Positions 1 through 12,830 of a stretch of 64,000 nucleotides of DNA are shown one piece after another. The notes beneath the pieces were generated by a model. The model was not told the DNA's origin, searched no databases, and saw only the letters and a list, made by a program, of their open reading frames with translations. This stretch comes from Rhea pennata (lineage: Eukaryota; Chordata; Aves; Rheiformes; Rheidae): positions 2,552,001 to 2,616,000 of the forward strand of contig NC_084682.1 in NCBI RefSeq assembly GCF_028389875.1. The letters are read 5' to 3'. Position 1 is the stretch's first letter. Every line of letters begins with the position of its first letter. The position numbers were made by a program, and so were the translations under genes.

Positions 1-130
1 CAGACAAGAATATGAAATTCCTGATGGGATAACAAGCTACCTGTAGGGGCCTGGATGAGTTTCCTGGATAGATTGTGAATATGAGTGACAGTCTAATCCA
101 GGTTTTTTTCCCCCTGTTTGTCTTTTAGGA

Positions 131-145
131 TTTTTTTTTTTTTTT
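131..145. repeat. poly-T run (15)
   Basis: An uninterrupted run of 15 T. A second, longer T run lies 220 bases further on. Neither is preceded on the reverse strand by a body that I recognise as a retroposon. Confidence 0.9.
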
Positions 146-362
146 AATGGAGGAGTCCTTTAAAGAGATAGGCTTTCAGGGCATTATCCAGAAGTTTGCT
201 AGCTTTAGAAAGAAGGTGAATATTTGGTTCTTTATAGTTCAGTCTCCTCTACCTCTCACTCCTTTCCTCTTTTGAAGTAAAAATATTCGAACAAATTTCT
301 TGAAAAGCTTTCCAGGGCTTGATGTCCAAGGAAAATTCATGCAGTGAACTCCACAGTTAAGC

Positions 363-385
363 TTTTTTTTTTTTTTTTTTTTTTT
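363..385. repeat. poly-T run (23)
   Basis: An uninterrupted run of 23 T. It could be the A tail of a minus-strand retroposon, but no recognisable element body or target duplication was seen beside it. Confidence 0.9.
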
Positions 386-3300
386 AAGGAAAAAGTTTGC
401 ACATTATTCAAACTGGAAACTGAAGAGAGAGAAACCTCTGAATGCTTCCCCCCTCGCACAAGTTTTCTTTGGCCTTCCAGAATCCACTAACTGAAGCAAA
501 GCTGCGAGCGAGTTTGCCATTTGTTATCTCCAGTGTTGTAGACCTCCATGACGACTACAAGTTCTCAAGATCACAGATTACAAGATAGAGCAAGGCTTTA
601 AGGACTGAGCAAGGCACTGGGACTCAAAATCAACATCTTTTACTGAATGGCACAAGTCTTGAGCAGAAACATCCATGCAAAAGGGCAAAGCAACTCTGAT
701 CCATGCATCAACAAGCTGCTTTCAAGCATGGCTTATCTTGACTAAGACAAACCATCTCACCTTAACCTAACAGTTTCACTAGCCCCTAGTCAGAGCTAGC
801 ACACACCGCTAAAATCCTCAGAACAAGCAAGGCCCATGGCTCACCTTCTAGGAAAGGATCTGCAGCTTGTTTCAGCACTGGACAGCCACAAGAACTGGAG
901 CATCTTTTCCTTTCTCTTTGCTCCTTTAGTGAGACTTCCAGGAAGTTCTTACCTAAGACTTTCCCCTGTCACGTCCCTTGCCTACTTCAATTGCCTGGAG
1001 TGGTCAGTGGTATAAAACACAAGATGACACCATTTCTGGAGACAGGCATCAGTGGTAGCCAGATATACAAGCACAGAGCAATTCTTGCTGCTTGGCACAA
1101 AGCAGTGAATGAGGAGGCCAGACGTCAGAGAGAGCAGGAACAGCTCCTCTGTGTTGACTGCAAGCCCTAGAAGCAATGGTATGAGAGCACCAAATCCAAA
1201 TGTTAGTGGCAAGTGCCACTTAGTGGAAGGCAAGTGCAGAAGAGTCTATAACTCAGCAGAAACACTACATATTGCCCCCACTCAGCCTCTCACTCTAATG
1301 AGATATCCTCCAGTTGGCCACAGAACAGTTCAATAAGGTTATTTATCCAGGAGCAGAGCCCCAAAAGCAAAACATCCTGCACCCTTGCACACGAGTGGTG
1401 CAACACATTAAAAACAGTATATCAGAGCATTAAGTTAGAAGGAGGAAAAAGAAACAAAAAAACCCACCACACAGACAACTACAAAATTACTTTGGACATC
1501 TGAGTTCCATCTCTGATTCTCCAAGTGTCCACACGCCAAAAATGGGAGCCACGTCCAGCTGTTTCAACAGCACAGACTAACATGAGCCTCTGACACAAGG
1601 ATACACTTTGCCCTGAATTAACAAGCAATAGTAACTGGGGCTGCTGAGAGGCACTGTCAATATTTGCTCCGCTTGTCGTTGACGGAAGGCACAAATCCTA
1701 CAGCAGGAATTTCAGCGCATTTCAAACACACTCATCCTGAAACACTGAAGCAGGCTCCATTTAGGGCACTAGTGCAATTAGTGTCCAAGATAGACCTGGC
1801 CAGGCAGTAACTGTAATGAGTGGGAAGACCTAGGAGAGCAGTACAGGCAGTAGAGAAGGGAGGGAAGGGAAGTGTCATGCGAAGAGTCAAGATTAAAGCA
1901 ACACCAGGTAGTAAAAGCATCTAGTCCGTAGGCTGGAAGTAAATGCTTCAAGACAGGTATTCTCCTGAGAGCATATGCTAACGCAAAAATCACTTGGCAT
2001 TTTGCCAGTCACATTTTTACATGAACCTTCATAAACTAGTCTAAACCCTTGGAAATTTATTTTCCTTCCCTCCCATCCTCTCTGAGACATTAGCACTGAC
2101 AAGAAGTTCAAAAACCACCCTTCTATTACTAGTATTAATATAGTAACGATAGTATCTGTTAGCTGTGTTTGTCAGGTAGGACCTGGAGAAAGTGCACGGA
2201 GGGCACAAACAGCACCGTTTCCTTGGTACACCACTGGATCTTTCCCCTCTCACCGCCCTTCAGCAGGATGCAACTCTGTGCAAACTCTTTTAGGGTGGCA
2301 GAACATCACAAGTGTGACTTAACGTCATCAAGTTCACAAACAGGTGCCAGCCTACTTCTGTAGCAGAGAAATTACTTCTCAGATTTACTAAATTCGCACA
2401 GCAAATTGAAAGAACTATGTCCATGTTAGAAGACCAATATGGGTCACCATTTCAATTGCTCTCCTCAGTCACTGAGCTATGGGGAGTTTTGGGGAGCTTT
2501 TTTTTTGTTTTCTCCTCTTCACTTCCTAAGGTAAGGAGAAAGGACTGGAGAACTCAGCCACCAAGTTCATTATTTTAAAGGAGATCAAGAGTAAGACACT
2601 TAAGAAACAGCAGCTTAATCATCTGTTCTTCTCCTGACTGGCAGCGCTGGACTTGCTGTGCTAGTTAGCATGAAGCACTACAAAAGGACCCTGGGAGTGC
2701 AGCACTAGACATATGTCTTCACTCATATGCTTTCTTGCTCCACTGTCACTTAGTTTCTCTCTCACCAGCCAGCTCACACTTGCATCATTTCATTGCTTTC
2801 AAGGCAACTTGTCTGCTCCAGAGAGGCAGCAGTTTCCTTTGGTCCCTGAAGCCAGTATTTAATACAGCCTGGAGCTGTTCTGCAGAACAAACAGTCTCAG
2901 CATAGCTGTTATTGGAGCCCCAGTGGAGACAAAGCTCCAGCTGTGCTATGCACTTGACAACACAGCAAGAGACTATCTCAAACAGCTTCAGATGTGAGAG
3001 GAGGTCTGTGCTGCAGTCAAAACATGACTGCGGCTCCCACAGATGTACCTGAGCACCAATGATGCATAAGTGCACCAGCAGCTCACATAGTAAAAACAAG
3101 TTTTACAACAGGTTGCAAGAGTTAAATGCATATCTTCTTCATTTATCATACTGATAAATGCTGCCTGTTGACACTGGAAATATTAGTGACAAAGCCAGAA
3201 ATGGAAAGAGAGCACTAGTATCAGTTCAGCATTTAGTAAAACATATGCCACAGAGTCTGGGCATGACACCAAGGCTCTGATCCTGGAAGGAAAACAGCCC

Positions 3301-4640
3301 TTAGTGTATTCCTGCAAGGTTCCTCCAACACATCCCATCACCAACAACCCATACTGACAAAGCAGGAAGAAACAGGTGCGACCAAAGGCATTTCTAACTG
3401 CAGGCATTTCTACCTCCTGTGCTCACGCATGCGTTCTTTCACGGTGACACCTAGAACCGGGCTGAACGAGCACACGCTCCCCAGCTATTATTATATCCGA
3501 TATATTGCACCAGGGCGGAAAGCTATTCCAGCCACATAGGGAACTGCAGTCCAGGCACCAGCCACAGAAACACACCACTTGAACCCCGGAGAGAAGCCCC
3601 GTTTACTTAGAGCAATCCAGCCCCACCAGACGCAAACAGCAATGAGCTAGTTGCCTGCTTTCCTACATTACTCCTTCCCAAATCCTTCTTCTCCACTCTA
3701 CCTCAAGGTGGGAGGGAGGGGGAGGTCATTGCCTTCCTCCAGAGCTAATTACCATACACCGCAATGAGAGAAATGCAATGTTCAGAGCAATAAAAGCTGG
3801 GAAGGGGAATTATTTTCTGCACCATTCAGATGGAAATGAAGCTTAGCCTCCATTCTGCCACCCACCTGGAGTCATGGTATGATTCTATAGATCTTTGGAT
3901 CAATACTGCATCATAGCTACAAAACTAGAAGGAGGAAAAGATAAGGCACAAAATCAAGGTGTGTAAATTTTAACTAAATTAGTTCTGTAAGGGTTCCTCC
4001 TTTCACTACTACTTTTTAGAGAAAAAGTATGGCAGCCAGCTAGAAGAGTGAGATAGAGACAGTGTTTCACCTCCTTTAAAAACATCTGGGGTTTATTTCC
4101 AAGGTCATTCTTCCTCCCCCCAAATAAATGCACAAGATTGGGTTGCATGTTTTCTGTTTGCTTATGTGTGGAAGGAGCAAGAGAGCGCGATACACCCTGT
4201 ATTATTTCTTAATGTTTTGCTGAATTGCAGCGTCTCCACAGGAGGAGTGGTTGAAACTGCCTCCCAGTTTGCTATCTACCCAGGCATTTTGTTACAGGCT
4301 TCCAGAGGAGTTTCTGCCCACACAGAAAAAGAGATGAGGAATCACAGGGGTTTGTGTTTGTTTGCTTGTAATTTAGCGCCATCTTACATCACAGCACATC
4401 ACCGAACATGACATCAGCAGGGAGACCCGATGCCTAGGGCTGCTTCCCTGACTGCCTGGTTCCCTGGTGCTCCCAGGGCGTCTTATTTGTGCCTGAGGGA
4501 CAGTTATTTCACGGACTCCAGTAAGTAGGTTAGCAAAGCTCTACTCAGAAAGCACCTGAGTTACAAAGAGGAATAAGATTGTGTCCCACATATTTATTTT
4601 GAACTCTCGAGGGCTTCCCATCTGAGAAGTTCACCTTGTT
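386..4640. other. intergenic or intronic DNA, no gene seen
   Basis: AT-rich to mixed sequence with no recognisable exon. The longest open frame on either strand is about 100 codons and has no resemblance to a known protein. It contains a G-rich tract at 3707-3725 (three G3-or-longer tracts plus GG pairs) and a 10-bp palindrome with an NRF1-like core at 3425-3434. Nothing else stood out. Confidence 0.6.
3707..3725 (+). other. G-rich tract, weak G-quadruplex candidate
   Basis: Three runs of at least three G separated by single A, flanked by GG pairs on both sides. A two-layer quadruplex is possible. A standard three-layer one would need the long G5 run to contribute twice, which its length does not allow. 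Confidence 0.35.
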
Positions 4641-4649
4641 CTTGCCCAG

Positions 4650-5180
4650 GGAAAATCCCAGCCGCACCCCGGAGGTAGTCCACGACAGGGAGACCGCACT
4701 GCCGCAGGGGCGGAGGACTGCCAGACCCCTCCGAGCACGGCTCCCAGAACGGCGAGGCGAGACAGCGCAGCCCCGCGAGCCCCCAGCAGCCGCTCTCGCC
4801 GAGCGGAGGCACGAGGAAGAAGTCCGGCACAGCCCCGGAGCAGCCTCCCGGGACCCCCGCGCAGCCACCGCACCACCCTCGCCCGCCAGCAGCTCCGCAG
4901 CCCCGCGACGGCGGCACCTCACCTGCCCGCCCGGCGAGCCGTACACGCGGCCTCCGCTCCAGAGCGCCCAAGCCAAAGCAGCAGCTCCGCACTCCTCTCC
5001 GGGGCAGGCTCCGAGCAGCCACCTCGCCAGCGGCCTCCACCGCACTGGCCTGGCTCCCTGCGGAGGGTCCCCGGCTGCCAGCCCCAGGAGGGCAAGTGGC
5101 CTCAGCTGTGCTGCCTCCCGCAGCCTCCAGGCTCACCCACAGCGAGCGCGGGCGGCTTTGCTTCGCCGCCCAGGTGTTGC
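4650..5180. promoter_or_regulatory. CpG island (isolated)
   Basis: About 530 bases of visibly CpG-dense, GC-rich sequence in an otherwise AT-rich neighbourhood. Both strands stay open for long stretches (about 210 codons on the minus strand, about 180 on the plus strand). The composition explains this, and the predicted proteins are low-complexity Ala/Arg/Gly/Pro without a domain. Islands of this kind usually mark a promoter. No TATA box or YY1 motif was found to orient it. An unseen short first exon on either strand is possible. Confidence 0.75.
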
Positions 5181-5397
5181 CGGTTAGCCCTGCCTGAGCC
5201 CTGCGTGGCAGACAGGAGAGAAGCCCAGCCTTCATTTATTACCTTCCAACTGCCCGGCCTTTCCAGCAGGAGCACGCTCCTGCAGTGTGGGGTTGCATCC
5301 TTTCTTGTTTGTTTGTTTATTCAGAAGTTTTACAAGATCTGATGTTCTGCTTATGCCCTCAGCTCCTGAAGTCCAGTGAATCCAGCTGCCTTTTGCT

Positions 5398-5410
5398 GGG
5401 GGGGGGGGGG
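5398..5410. repeat. poly-G run (13)
   Basis: Thirteen consecutive G. It is one of four G or C homopolymers of 13-14 bases in the first 23 kb. Such runs are prone to length error in sequencing. Confidence 0.9.
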
Positions 5411-5699
5411 AATCCTTAATCCCCCTACCTGACAAGAAAAGCTGACGGATGAAGATTTTAAGCTCCATGCCATAGATCAAAAGAGCCCATGAGATTTTTT
5501 TAGCTCTCGTTCTTTTCCGAATTATCTCATGACTATGAATGCAAGCAGTTAACAACAGTGTAACGTTGAGTAGGAGTCCTTCACTCTTGTACCTAGGACA
5601 GCCTGCATGCTCTGCAGCCCAACCAGCCCGGGCCCCGCGGAGCGAGGCATTCAGGCAGACCGCTGGCTTAAACAGGGCAGAGAAGTTCATTCTCTCGAA

Positions 5700-7600
5700 T
5701 TTCATTGCAGGTTCCCAATCAAGGGCAATATTTATAACCCTAGGTTTATTTCTGTGGCCTCCCCAAACACTTTAGCTAATAGAGATGAACCTTCCAGTAC
5801 CAGTTTATCTTTTCTTTTTTATGCCAATATTTAATGCCTTCTTTCTTACACTTCAGCAATGAATCATCTGTTTTTGTATGATTAGGGTTATGAACAGCTC
5901 AGTACTTGTACAGTGGAACATTAGGGCAGGGATATAGATGCCCATAGGACAGAGATAAGGATTCATGAAAGAGGAGACTGGGCTGATTTGAGAGAATACA
6001 TTTAAAAATGCATTAGTGAAGAGTAACAGAATGAAAATACTTGATGAATATTTTAAGTGGCCAAATATTAAAAGTGTGTATACATATATTCATGAAATGA
6101 AAGGGACTGGTCTTAATGTCCAGCCAATCTTCAATTTGCATCACTGATGGGATTAATCTGAATTTAGGGCTTGATTCTGCAAGGTGCTGAGCCTGCTGGC
6201 CCAGATCCAGAAAAGCTTTTAAGCACTGATTTCATGGTGGGTTTATTCATGTAAGAAAAGTACAGGAAAAAGCACAGGATACACAGAGCTGTTTTCTGGG
6301 AGAGTCTGCCATGATCCACATCGCCTGGCACTGAACTCTCCAGGTAGAGACACAGAGTATGGTATCACAGCAGCCAGTAAGTGTTTCACATGGAAAAACA
6401 TGGAACATTGAAACTTTACCCATGGCTTCACAGTATGAAGATCTAAAGGAGAAAGTGACTCTTCAGAGACTCCCAAGAGGCGTAGGATTGCAGTGACAAC
6501 AGCCAGCACTCAGCAGCATGAGTCCAAGGCTCTCAGTGACTCAGGCTTAGACAAATCCTCCTAAGTTGCCATCCCTATGAGATACATATAATATTACCTG
6601 AAAAAAAACTCTGAAGAAAAACTGCATAGAAGAGCCAGACATCAATAAAATTTGTTAAAAATTAAGTCATGTTCTATTGAAATGTAAAACAAATTTAATT
6701 AAGAACTACATTTTTTTAACACTCCTGAATGCACCCATGCACAAACAAATCAGGTAGAAAAAGCTTTTTCTCTAAGATGCCAACAATTTTACGGGAAAAG
6801 CTCAAAAAGTCTAAATAAAGGTTATTGCACCTCATTAGATCTTGCAGTATTTTTTTCATAAGAGTTTGCAAAGCCTTTGAGAGGTTTCAGCATTGCTACC
6901 TAAAAGGACTAAAAGGACAAAGTACTGTTCCCTGTTATTAAAATGGCTCAAAAAAGGGAAGAGGTTAAACTCTGCAAGGACGCAATCCTGAGCACACATC
7001 AGTGAAAATAAGGAAAAGAGCAATTATACGTGCTTTAATTCTTGTACCTTGAGGTCTCCATTTCTTTCCAGGACAGCGTCTGAACAGATGCCTAGGTCCC
7101 ATAAAGCCGTAACAGAGTGGGCTTTCGCATAATGGAGTGATGCGATGGAGCGAGCACGTTTCTGCATGTGGTTTTAGATGGCTGTCTTTCTGTCAGAAGG
7201 ACAACTTTAATGCTTGAAAGAATTTATAATATCATATAACTAACAAACATGTTAGGGAACTTGCAGTCCTAGGCCTTTTTAAAAACCGTAAACCTAAAAA
7301 AATACAAGTTGATTCATGGATGTTTTGTTATAGACTGTCACATCTTCTGCTTTCACACTGCCAGCTTTAGTAAAAGCTGTATGTTTACTCCTCTCAGATC
7401 CTTTGGTAAATTGAACTTTAATTATCTGAGGGAATTTCAGAATGATTCCAGACATCAGCACTTTGCTGTGTGCCGTGCACATGTCCCCACGTCCGTTCCC
7501 CGCAGGGAGACTTCCCATTTTCCACTGTGGGAAGACTTTCACGCAGCCCTTTCTTGCCTATGTCGGATTTCCAGGAGAAACTCGGTAGCGAGCAGAAGAA
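5700..7600. other. non-coding interval
   Basis: AT-rich interval between two CpG islands. Apart from the old repeat fragment at 6160-6235 I see no exon, RNA gene or mobile element. Confidence 0.55.
6160..6235. repeat. old amniote dispersed repeat fragment
   Basis: The run from 'gattctgcaaggtgctgag' to the 'agcttttaagcac' part matches, from memory, a motif scattered widely through turtle, crocodile and bird genomes. The copy is short and diverged, so I give no family name. Repeat masking against a sauropsid library would confirm or refute it. Confidence 0.4.
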
Positions 7601-7614
7601 CATGTAGTTAGGGA

Positions 7615-7740
7615 CCAAGCACCGCCGGGAAGCTGCCGTCGCGAGCACCACCGCCGGCAGCCGGGCCGGGGCCGCGCGGAGCCAGTGCCGCCGCGGGCCC
7701 GTCTGCGCCCAGCGCTTGCACCGCCGCTAGCAGCCGCAGA
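7615..7740. promoter_or_regulatory. small CpG-rich patch
   Basis: About 125 bases of very CpG-dense sequence, including several CCGCCG and GCCGCG groups, in AT-rich surroundings. It is shorter than a standard CpG island definition would accept. It could be a small promoter or an island remnant. Confidence 0.55.
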
Positions 7741-10379
7741 ACAGAATCCACAGGGGATTTCCCACCCGAGTCACACATTGACTCGTCCTAACACTCGATC
7801 TTGTTTTCGCTAAATAGCCCCACCAACCCCCCAACAATATCCGATCAACAGACCTACTGCCAGCTGCAGCGTTTCCTTCGCCCAGAGATGAGACCGACGT
7901 GCTCATTACTAAAAGCATGTGAGGCTTCTGCAAGCTCAAATCATCTCACACTTTTAATTAATTTTTCCAACATGCAGGATGGGTAAACACACTATTGTTG
8001 ATGCTGTCAGCTGTTTGATACAAGTCCTGGACCTCTTTCAGTATCACTCAGAAATACTTTGACCTCTGTCAAAAATTCATTGACAATAAGGTCTCTCCAA
8101 GTAAATGTTTGCAGCAGCAACAAAAGAGGAGGTAATAGTATGCCGGCTATGCATACAAGAGGCATAATACGGGTTTAGATTTCTATGGTAATTTCTTCAG
8201 ATGCAGTACCAAGCTTTGAGACTTTTTAACTGCAGAATTACTGTAATATTTCTTGTAAGGAATCTTGAAATCTAAGTTCCAGACATAAAAACTCCATAGC
8301 GATATTTTGTACCTAGCTAAAAGCTAAATCTTTATTTATTTATTTATCACTACTGCACTCAAAGGAAAGGGTGGCCAGCAGGCTGTGAAATTATTGTTTG
8401 CTTCTAAATGTAGTTACCACAGCTGAGGACTTAATACTTGGCTAATGTCTGCTATCCTTATTAACATAAATATTGTAACAGTCAGGCGGGATAGAAGTCA
8501 TACATGAGATAGGATCTTGTCTGCTTCTGGTGATATGATCTCAAAACTAGTCAATTAAAACTGCTGGAGTATTTCGTAATCATTGTCATATCAAATTACC
8601 GCACTGATGCATACTTTAAATAGGAAAAGTTATTACATTACCACATGGGGCGAAAGGAGGGCTAAAAAAATACTGCAGCAGTGGTAGTTTATGGAGACAT
8701 AAAAATTACTGTGGACAGCGTTATAGTTATTCCGAGGACCACTATAATTGTATAATAATTCTGTTTATACTTGTCCATCCTATTTTTCTTATATGAAGTT
8801 ATATATGAAATGATTCTACAGGACTGTTCAAGGGACAGCGATATAAACCTTGGGAGATGGTTTTTCCTCAGTCCCTCCAATGGCACTTTACAATGTACTC
8901 TTCTTTGCAGAGCCTGACTTTGGGTAGTCAATATAACATATTCCTATAAGACTGTCAGTAGGATTGGTAGGGTAATTTGCAGAGGTTTTGTGGATCTGCA
9001 AATTGAGAATCAGCCCTTGGAGGATTAAGGTTTCAAATTTAATTTTACGCTAATTCTAGGCATTTTTTGAAAAACGACAAGCTTGGTTTTACTACCTCAT
9101 ATACAACATTATTTACTTCTCCTTGGGCTCTTTTTATTGTTTTGGGAGGATACCAAGCTAATGTAACACTGCCCTAACTGCTTAGCTGCATTGAGCGAGG
9201 CCATTTGCATGCGGTGCGTCTGACAATTAAGTGCTACATTGCAGAGTTCATGTGCAAGGAAGGCAGCGTTTGGTATGAGAAGATGCAGACACCCGGACTC
9301 CGGTTCTTTCTGCGCTGGCGGTGATCAGTGGCAGTTAACAGGACACTGTGCAAAAGGCATGCAGGTTCATATCAAATGACCCCCTAGCATTGTGCATCAG
9401 CTTCAAAAAGCACGTGCAGCCGTTTCTGTCCGTAGGTGATGTCAGGGGAAGTGAGGCACAGCACAGAGAGGAAAAACAGTAAAGAAGGCAGAAAATATCT
9501 TAGTCTTGCAAATGTGGAAACCCTTCTGTACGGCCATTTTAAATTACTGTGATGATTCTGCGGTCACCTGCATTTCTCACCCGGCAGCCTTAATGACTGA
9601 GACCCTTCTGTTCCCCAAACCAGTGTCTCTCACTTCACAACGAGCCCTTCTAATTAGCTGGTAGCAGAAGAGGGGTTATGAAACATGGGGCAGCCCTGAT
9701 CCAGCCAGGCTGGCCACAGTGGCTGCACTTCACAGCCATGCCATCAAGAAAATTTCTACAGCGTTTTGTGATGATTTTCAAAGTCCTAAATTCAGTTTCT
9801 GGAAGCGCTTATCCTAGACCTAGACAGACTCATGCAGTTCTCAGGTATTTAGATGCCACCTTCTTCCACTGCCACTTTCTTGCAGGATAAATTCCAAGAA
9901 ATAACACAAAGTTCTTGAAAAAAAAGAGACCTGCCATTTATGACTCCTTGATTGTTATAAGGTCACTACTATTAATAGTTTATATTTTTGATTGGAAATG
10001 TCTACTAGAATCCCAACTAATATCAGAACCCCACCGGAAGAAACACTGCACAAAGTTAGAGAAAGCCTCTGCCCCAAAAAGCTCTAGTTTAAAATCTAAA
10101 TAATGTCAAGTGCCAAGACCATACACAGTATATATAATCTTATTTGCTGAAATAAATTGCAGATTTTTTTAAGAGGCAAAAGAAAAAAAAAAAAAGATTG
10201 GAGAGCACTTGTAGAAATGAGTAAGGTTTCACCTAGTGATAAAGGTAGTTATGCTCCAGTAATGAGGAGAAAGGGAACTTGCTATCAAGAATTAATGAGA
10301 TCACAAAGAACAGGCAGGGGAAGTGAACATTTTTAAAATGTCCCTGCTGAACACCAGGAATAATAGAGTGAGAAAAAAT

Positions 10380-10640
10380 GGAGTAGATCCCTGTGGTAAA
10401 AACTATTAGAGGCGGCGAATTATAAAACTATTAATCAGAATGTAACTCCCAATTAAAAGATGATTTAACACTGGAATCTGATGGATGAATTTTGATTAAA
10501 TGGAGAACTATTAGGAGCCCTGGGAAATGGACTTCTCCTGCCAGTTCTAAAAGTTAAAAGGCAGTTTGATATAAAAATTTATAAATTAAGGTTAATTACT
10601 TTAAATAACATGGCTGGAAGCAATAAAAAGAAATTTATAA
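10380..10640. promoter_or_regulatory. AT-rich block with homeodomain-type motifs
   Basis: Dense ATTA and TTAAT motifs, including ATTAATCAG and CAATTAAAAG, followed by ATGATTTAAC and TTGATTAAATGG. Compositionally it resembles vertebrate conserved non-coding elements. Conservation cannot be seen in one sequence, so this is a candidate only. Confidence 0.25.
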
Positions 10641-12539
10641 TATTCTCTAGAGTTTTAGGAAAATAATATAGATATCCGCACCTCTCAATGGAAAATCGAA
10701 TTAGCGTCCCCAAGTACAGGTTGACAAAGACAAAGGCAAAATAATCTGGTTGACAAAGGGGCTGCATGAAAGCTGGACCACTCATAGCCTGTGCTGAGCC
10801 AGAAAACACCTTGTCCGGTGCCAGAGTAAATCTCTTCCTAGGGCTCTTGCACAAAGGAGCGGTGCTCCTTTGCAGGCTAGGAACCCTGCAGAGAGCACAC
10901 TGCAAAGCAGCGGCGACAGCGAAGCTGTCCAAGGAGGCTGGCTCATTCTCCTGCCCTTGAAGGCAGGTTTGGCTGTACAAGCAGGTAGGCAAAAACTGAT
11001 GTAATGTAACCAAATATATGATAGCAGTGGGAGAGAGGCGAGACAGTAGCCCAAAGCAAGGTGAATCAATCCCTCTCTTAAGGACTCAGCGTTGTTTCTT
11101 ATAAACCTTTAAATACCTTAAGAAATCATTTAGTCTAAGCTAGGAACAGACTGGCCAGGGAGGTGTCCTCGGTCACTCGGAAAGCAGGTGGGTCAGAGGG
11201 CACACATGCATGGCACATCTCCTGGGGACCACATGGGCCTGGTCCAGTGAAAGAGGTCTCAAATACAGGACAGGGAAGTTCAGCTGGAGATGAGTTGTAT
11301 TAAATTTTGCCATTTCTTACAGAATACACTTTAATGCAGAGAAGGAAGAGTGGGATTAACACACATGTTCAGCCTGAATTTCCTTCATCCTTTCAAGTGG
11401 ATCTCATGGTGGAGGTCAGCGAGAGACGGAGAAAAGTGTGTGCCAGTGCCACTCCACGTTGGCTGCCTGGACTGACTTGTCCTTCCAGGTGGCCAAGAAC
11501 AAGTCAGCAGAAAAGAAGAGCTCTTCTGTGACAGCCTGCAGGGGCTTCTAGGTAATCATTGCCCAGGAGGGACAAAGGGGAGGTGAAAAGCCTGGAGGGC
11601 TTCCACAGATCCCAAAGGATTTCCAGCAAGCTGAAATCACCCAAGGATTCAGCCTCCACTAATAGAAATGTCCGCTTGCCCCATTGCTCCACTGCAACCT
11701 GGTTGGTAAGGGACCTTCTGCCCATCCAATGGGATGTGTGCCCCACAGAGTTGAGCACTCCATTGCTTGTAACTCTGAGCTTGGCTCTGTGCTATCTGAT
11801 GTCCATCAAATTCCATGTGCCCACCAAATTCTCCCTTCCCCAGTTTCTCCCTTTCTCCATCTTGCCCAGTGTGCCTCTTTCTATGCACGCATGTCTAGGT
11901 CTGTCCATTTATACACAAACACAGGCTGTTTCATTAGTGCCACCTTCCTTCCTCCCTTAGCATCTCCAGGAATTACTCTATTCCCATTCCCTCTGACATA
12001 AACTTGGGATACCTGCACCAGCACACAGAGCAACCCGTCCCACGCTCTGAGATATTGCTCTGCTCCATGCCATGATGAGAAAAAATCTGCTAAATGACCC
12101 ATTTTTCTAGTCTTTAGTCCCTTTGAATGTTGGACCATGTAATTTCCCACTCCTCCCTCCTCTTTACCTCCGTACTCTGCTTCAGAGGCAGCCCGTGCCC
12201 CTCCGGTCTTTGTCTTACAAGCTTCCATGCCCCAGCCAGGATAACCGAAGTGCTGCTCCTTTAAGGCTCAGTGCCTGTAAGTGATTACTCTTGGCTATCA
12301 CTTTTTCTATATCAGACATGTCATGGTGAAGAATCTTCAACCTTGACTCTTACAGCTGCCCTAATTATAGGACATATTTTTGGTGCTGTGTCTTTATTCC
12401 TTTCTGTGCTGGCACTCTGACCCCGGTGCTTCCTCCGTCGCGCTTGTGTTAACAAGGTTGTCCATTCTACAGTTTCCTCACTCTGATTTGTAACTCAAAA
12501 TTACCATATCTGGCTTTCACTCACTGACAACCGTCACTT

Positions 12540-12830
12540 TAAATAGGCCTTTTAAAGTTAATACGATGTCCATTCTAAAGTGGAGTATTACTTTTCAGTG
12601 ATGTTAAATGAGCAATTTAAGGAGCTATAGGTTTTTCTTATAAGAAAAATTAAATTTTATCTGCCACTTAATTTATGAATAGGGCTAACCCTAAACAAAT
12701 CTGTCATAAGCTGCTGCCATCCCTAAAAAAATAATAATACAAGAATAACTCTAGTTAATGGTGGTAAAATACAGAAGAAATACACAAATTATTCATAAAA
12801 ATATGTCTTGCTCACACTTTTTAGAGCCTC
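12540..12830. promoter_or_regulatory. AT-rich block, possible conserved element
   Basis: Contains CACTTTAAATAGGC, TTAAAGTTAATACG, GTTAAATGAGCAATTTAAGG and CACTTAATTTATG. The sequence lacks simple repeats and repeat-family motifs, which is typical of constrained non-coding DNA. Function is inferred from composition only. Confidence 0.25.

Noticed and set aside
3865-3900. Possible CR1 tail (tatgattctatag)
   Set aside because: Only about one and a half octamer units, no flanking CR1 body. Too short to support.
4594-5235. Open frame of 213 codons on the minus strand
   Set aside because: Confined to a CpG island, low-complexity, overlapped by frames in other phases and on the plus strand.
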